Assembly (NCBI GenBank): GCA_025455285.1
Contig: JALOMU010000068.1
Coordinates: 1-7,400 of the forward strand
Direction: 5' to 3'
DNA: 7,400 nt
From: Flavihumibacter sp.
Lineage (GTDB): Bacteria > Bacteroidota > Bacteroidia > Chitinophagales > Chitinophagaceae
Below are positions 7,039 through 7,400 of this stretch, piece by piece. Both the position numbers and the translations under genes were made by a program. Every line of letters starts with the position of its first letter. Position 1 is the first letter of the stretch. The notes under the pieces were generated by a model, which searched no databases, had not been told where the DNA came from, and saw only the letters and a list, made by a program, of their open reading frames with translations.

Positions 7039-7400
7039 ATGCGAAATAGTAATTCTGCTACCTTAAAATCGGGTAGCATCTGGACAATTATAAAAACTGC
7101 TCTTCGGGGCGAAGAGCAGGACTACACCAATGGCAGCATTCGTCGTGCGGTATTTTTATTGGCCATTCCCATGGTTATTGAAATGGGTATGGAGAGTGTG
7201 TTTGCCATCGTTGATCTTTATTTTGTCGGTCAACTGCCCGACAGTCAGCACAATATCCAAACAGTTGGTTTAACCGAATCAGTATTATCACTTGTTTATG
7301 CCATGGCAATTGGTGTAAGTATGGCAGCAACTGCAATGGTAGCCAGAAGAGTGGGTGAAAAAGATAAAAAAGGGGCGGCACACGCAGCGATGCAATCTCT
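7039..7400 (+). CDS. MATE-family efflux transporter, N-terminal part (partial)
   Basis: The open frame from the ATG at 7039 runs past the window edge, giving 120 residues. It contains GEEQDYTNGSIRRAVFLLAIPMVIEM (spread over residues 24-49), then MESVFAIVDLYFVGQL (51-66), TVGLTESVLSLVYAMAIGVS (75-94) and AATAMVARRVGEKDKKGAA (96-114). This is the characteristic start of MATE multidrug/toxin exporters (NorM/DinF superfamily), which are inner-membrane antiporters using Na+ or H+ gradients. Two membrane helices are visible (about 36-63 and 76-102), with the conserved basic loop ARRVGEKD between helices 2 and 3. A full member would be roughly 450 residues, so about three quarters is missing. Residues 1-15 are probably poorly conserved; no Shine-Dalgarno sequence is seen, and no other start codon nearby fits better. 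The substrate cannot be told from this part. It lies downstream of the glycosylase but is separated by a structured gap, so it may be a separate unit. Confidence 0.92.
   Translation, partial: MRNSNSATLKSGSIWTIIKTALRGEEQDYTNGSIRRAVFLLAIPMVIEMGMESVFAIVDLYFVGQLPDSQHNIQTVGLTESVLSLVYAMAIGVSMAATAMVARRVGEKDKKGAAHAAMQS
7097..7119. other. Perfect 10-bp hairpin inside the start of the MATE coding region
   Basis: CTGCTCTTCG (7097-7106) and CGAAGAGCAG (7110-7119) are exact reverse complements with a 3-base GGG loop (or 9 bp with a 5-base loop). It spans codons 20-27, encoding the conserved segment TALRGEEQ, and starts 58 bases after the start codon. It could slow early translation or form part of the upstream leader fold; it could also be a by-product of the coding constraint. 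Confidence 0.5.

Larger units (their letters stand above)
6886..7050. other. Structured intergenic region bracketed by an inverted repeat reaching the MATE start codon
   Basis: ACTAGTTTCGCATT (6886-6899) and AATGCGAAATAGT (7038-7050) are inverted copies: 9 bp pair exactly (6891-6899 with 7038-7046), then 4 more after a one-base bulge at 6890. The right copy contains the MATE ATG (7039-7041). Between them lie three small hairpins (6930-6944, 6948-6961, 6973-6986), giving a possible multi-branched RNA in which the start codon is paired. A direct AAT also flanks both ends (6883-6885, 7051-7053), which would fit a 3-bp target duplication of a small mobile element. Both readings are inference. The 154-base gap contains no convincing gene. 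Confidence 0.4.

Overview
The window looks like a chromosomal segment of a member of the Bacteroidota, possibly the Chitinophagales. This is inferred from the protein styles (an IF-2 end, a two-parvulin SurA, a multi-PAS HisKA_3 kinase, a SMUG1-like/DUF4918-type glycosylase, a MATE pump with a GEEQDYT-like N-terminus), from the lack of clear Shine-Dalgarno sequences, and from moderate GC content. All genes lie on the + strand. I see no transposase, tRNA, rRNA or CRISPR array.

Layout. Bases 1-217 are the last 71 codons of infB. A 145-base gap follows; it holds a long imperfect hairpin built from degenerate 7-base units with a T-run (probable terminator) and then a second, perfect 11-bp hairpin. 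A surA-like periplasmic chaperone/peptidyl-prolyl isomerase lies at 363-1721 and is closed by a strong intrinsic terminator at 1749-1775. Only 15 bases later starts an apparent three-gene operon: a 1257-residue soluble hybrid PAS/GAF sensor histidine kinase (1791-5564), its NarL/FixJ-type response regulator overlapping it by 4 bases (5561-6202), and a SMUG1-like uracil-DNA glycosylase family protein that begins 1 base after the regulator's stop, probably at a TTG codon (6204-6884). A 154-base gap rich in small hairpins leads into the first 120 codons of a MATE-family efflux transporter that runs off the window (7039-7400).

How they fit. infB and surA are housekeeping functions (translation initiation, outer-membrane protein folding). 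The kinase has no membrane segment, so it should sense cytoplasmic signals through its PAS and GAF domains and phosphorylate the adjacent regulator at Asp56. The tight packing of the glycosylase behind the pair suggests co-expression and perhaps a link to DNA damage or oxidative/nitrosative stress, but that link is only inference.

Most interesting points: the apparent change in the uracil-recognition position of the glycosylase and its coupling to a two-component system; the structured MATE leader, where an inverted repeat brackets the gap and would pair with the start codon; the heptad-built infB terminator; and the split of parvulin motifs between the two SurA domains. I did not find convincing evidence of a wholly new system. 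The glycosylase operon and the MATE leader are the best candidates for follow-up.
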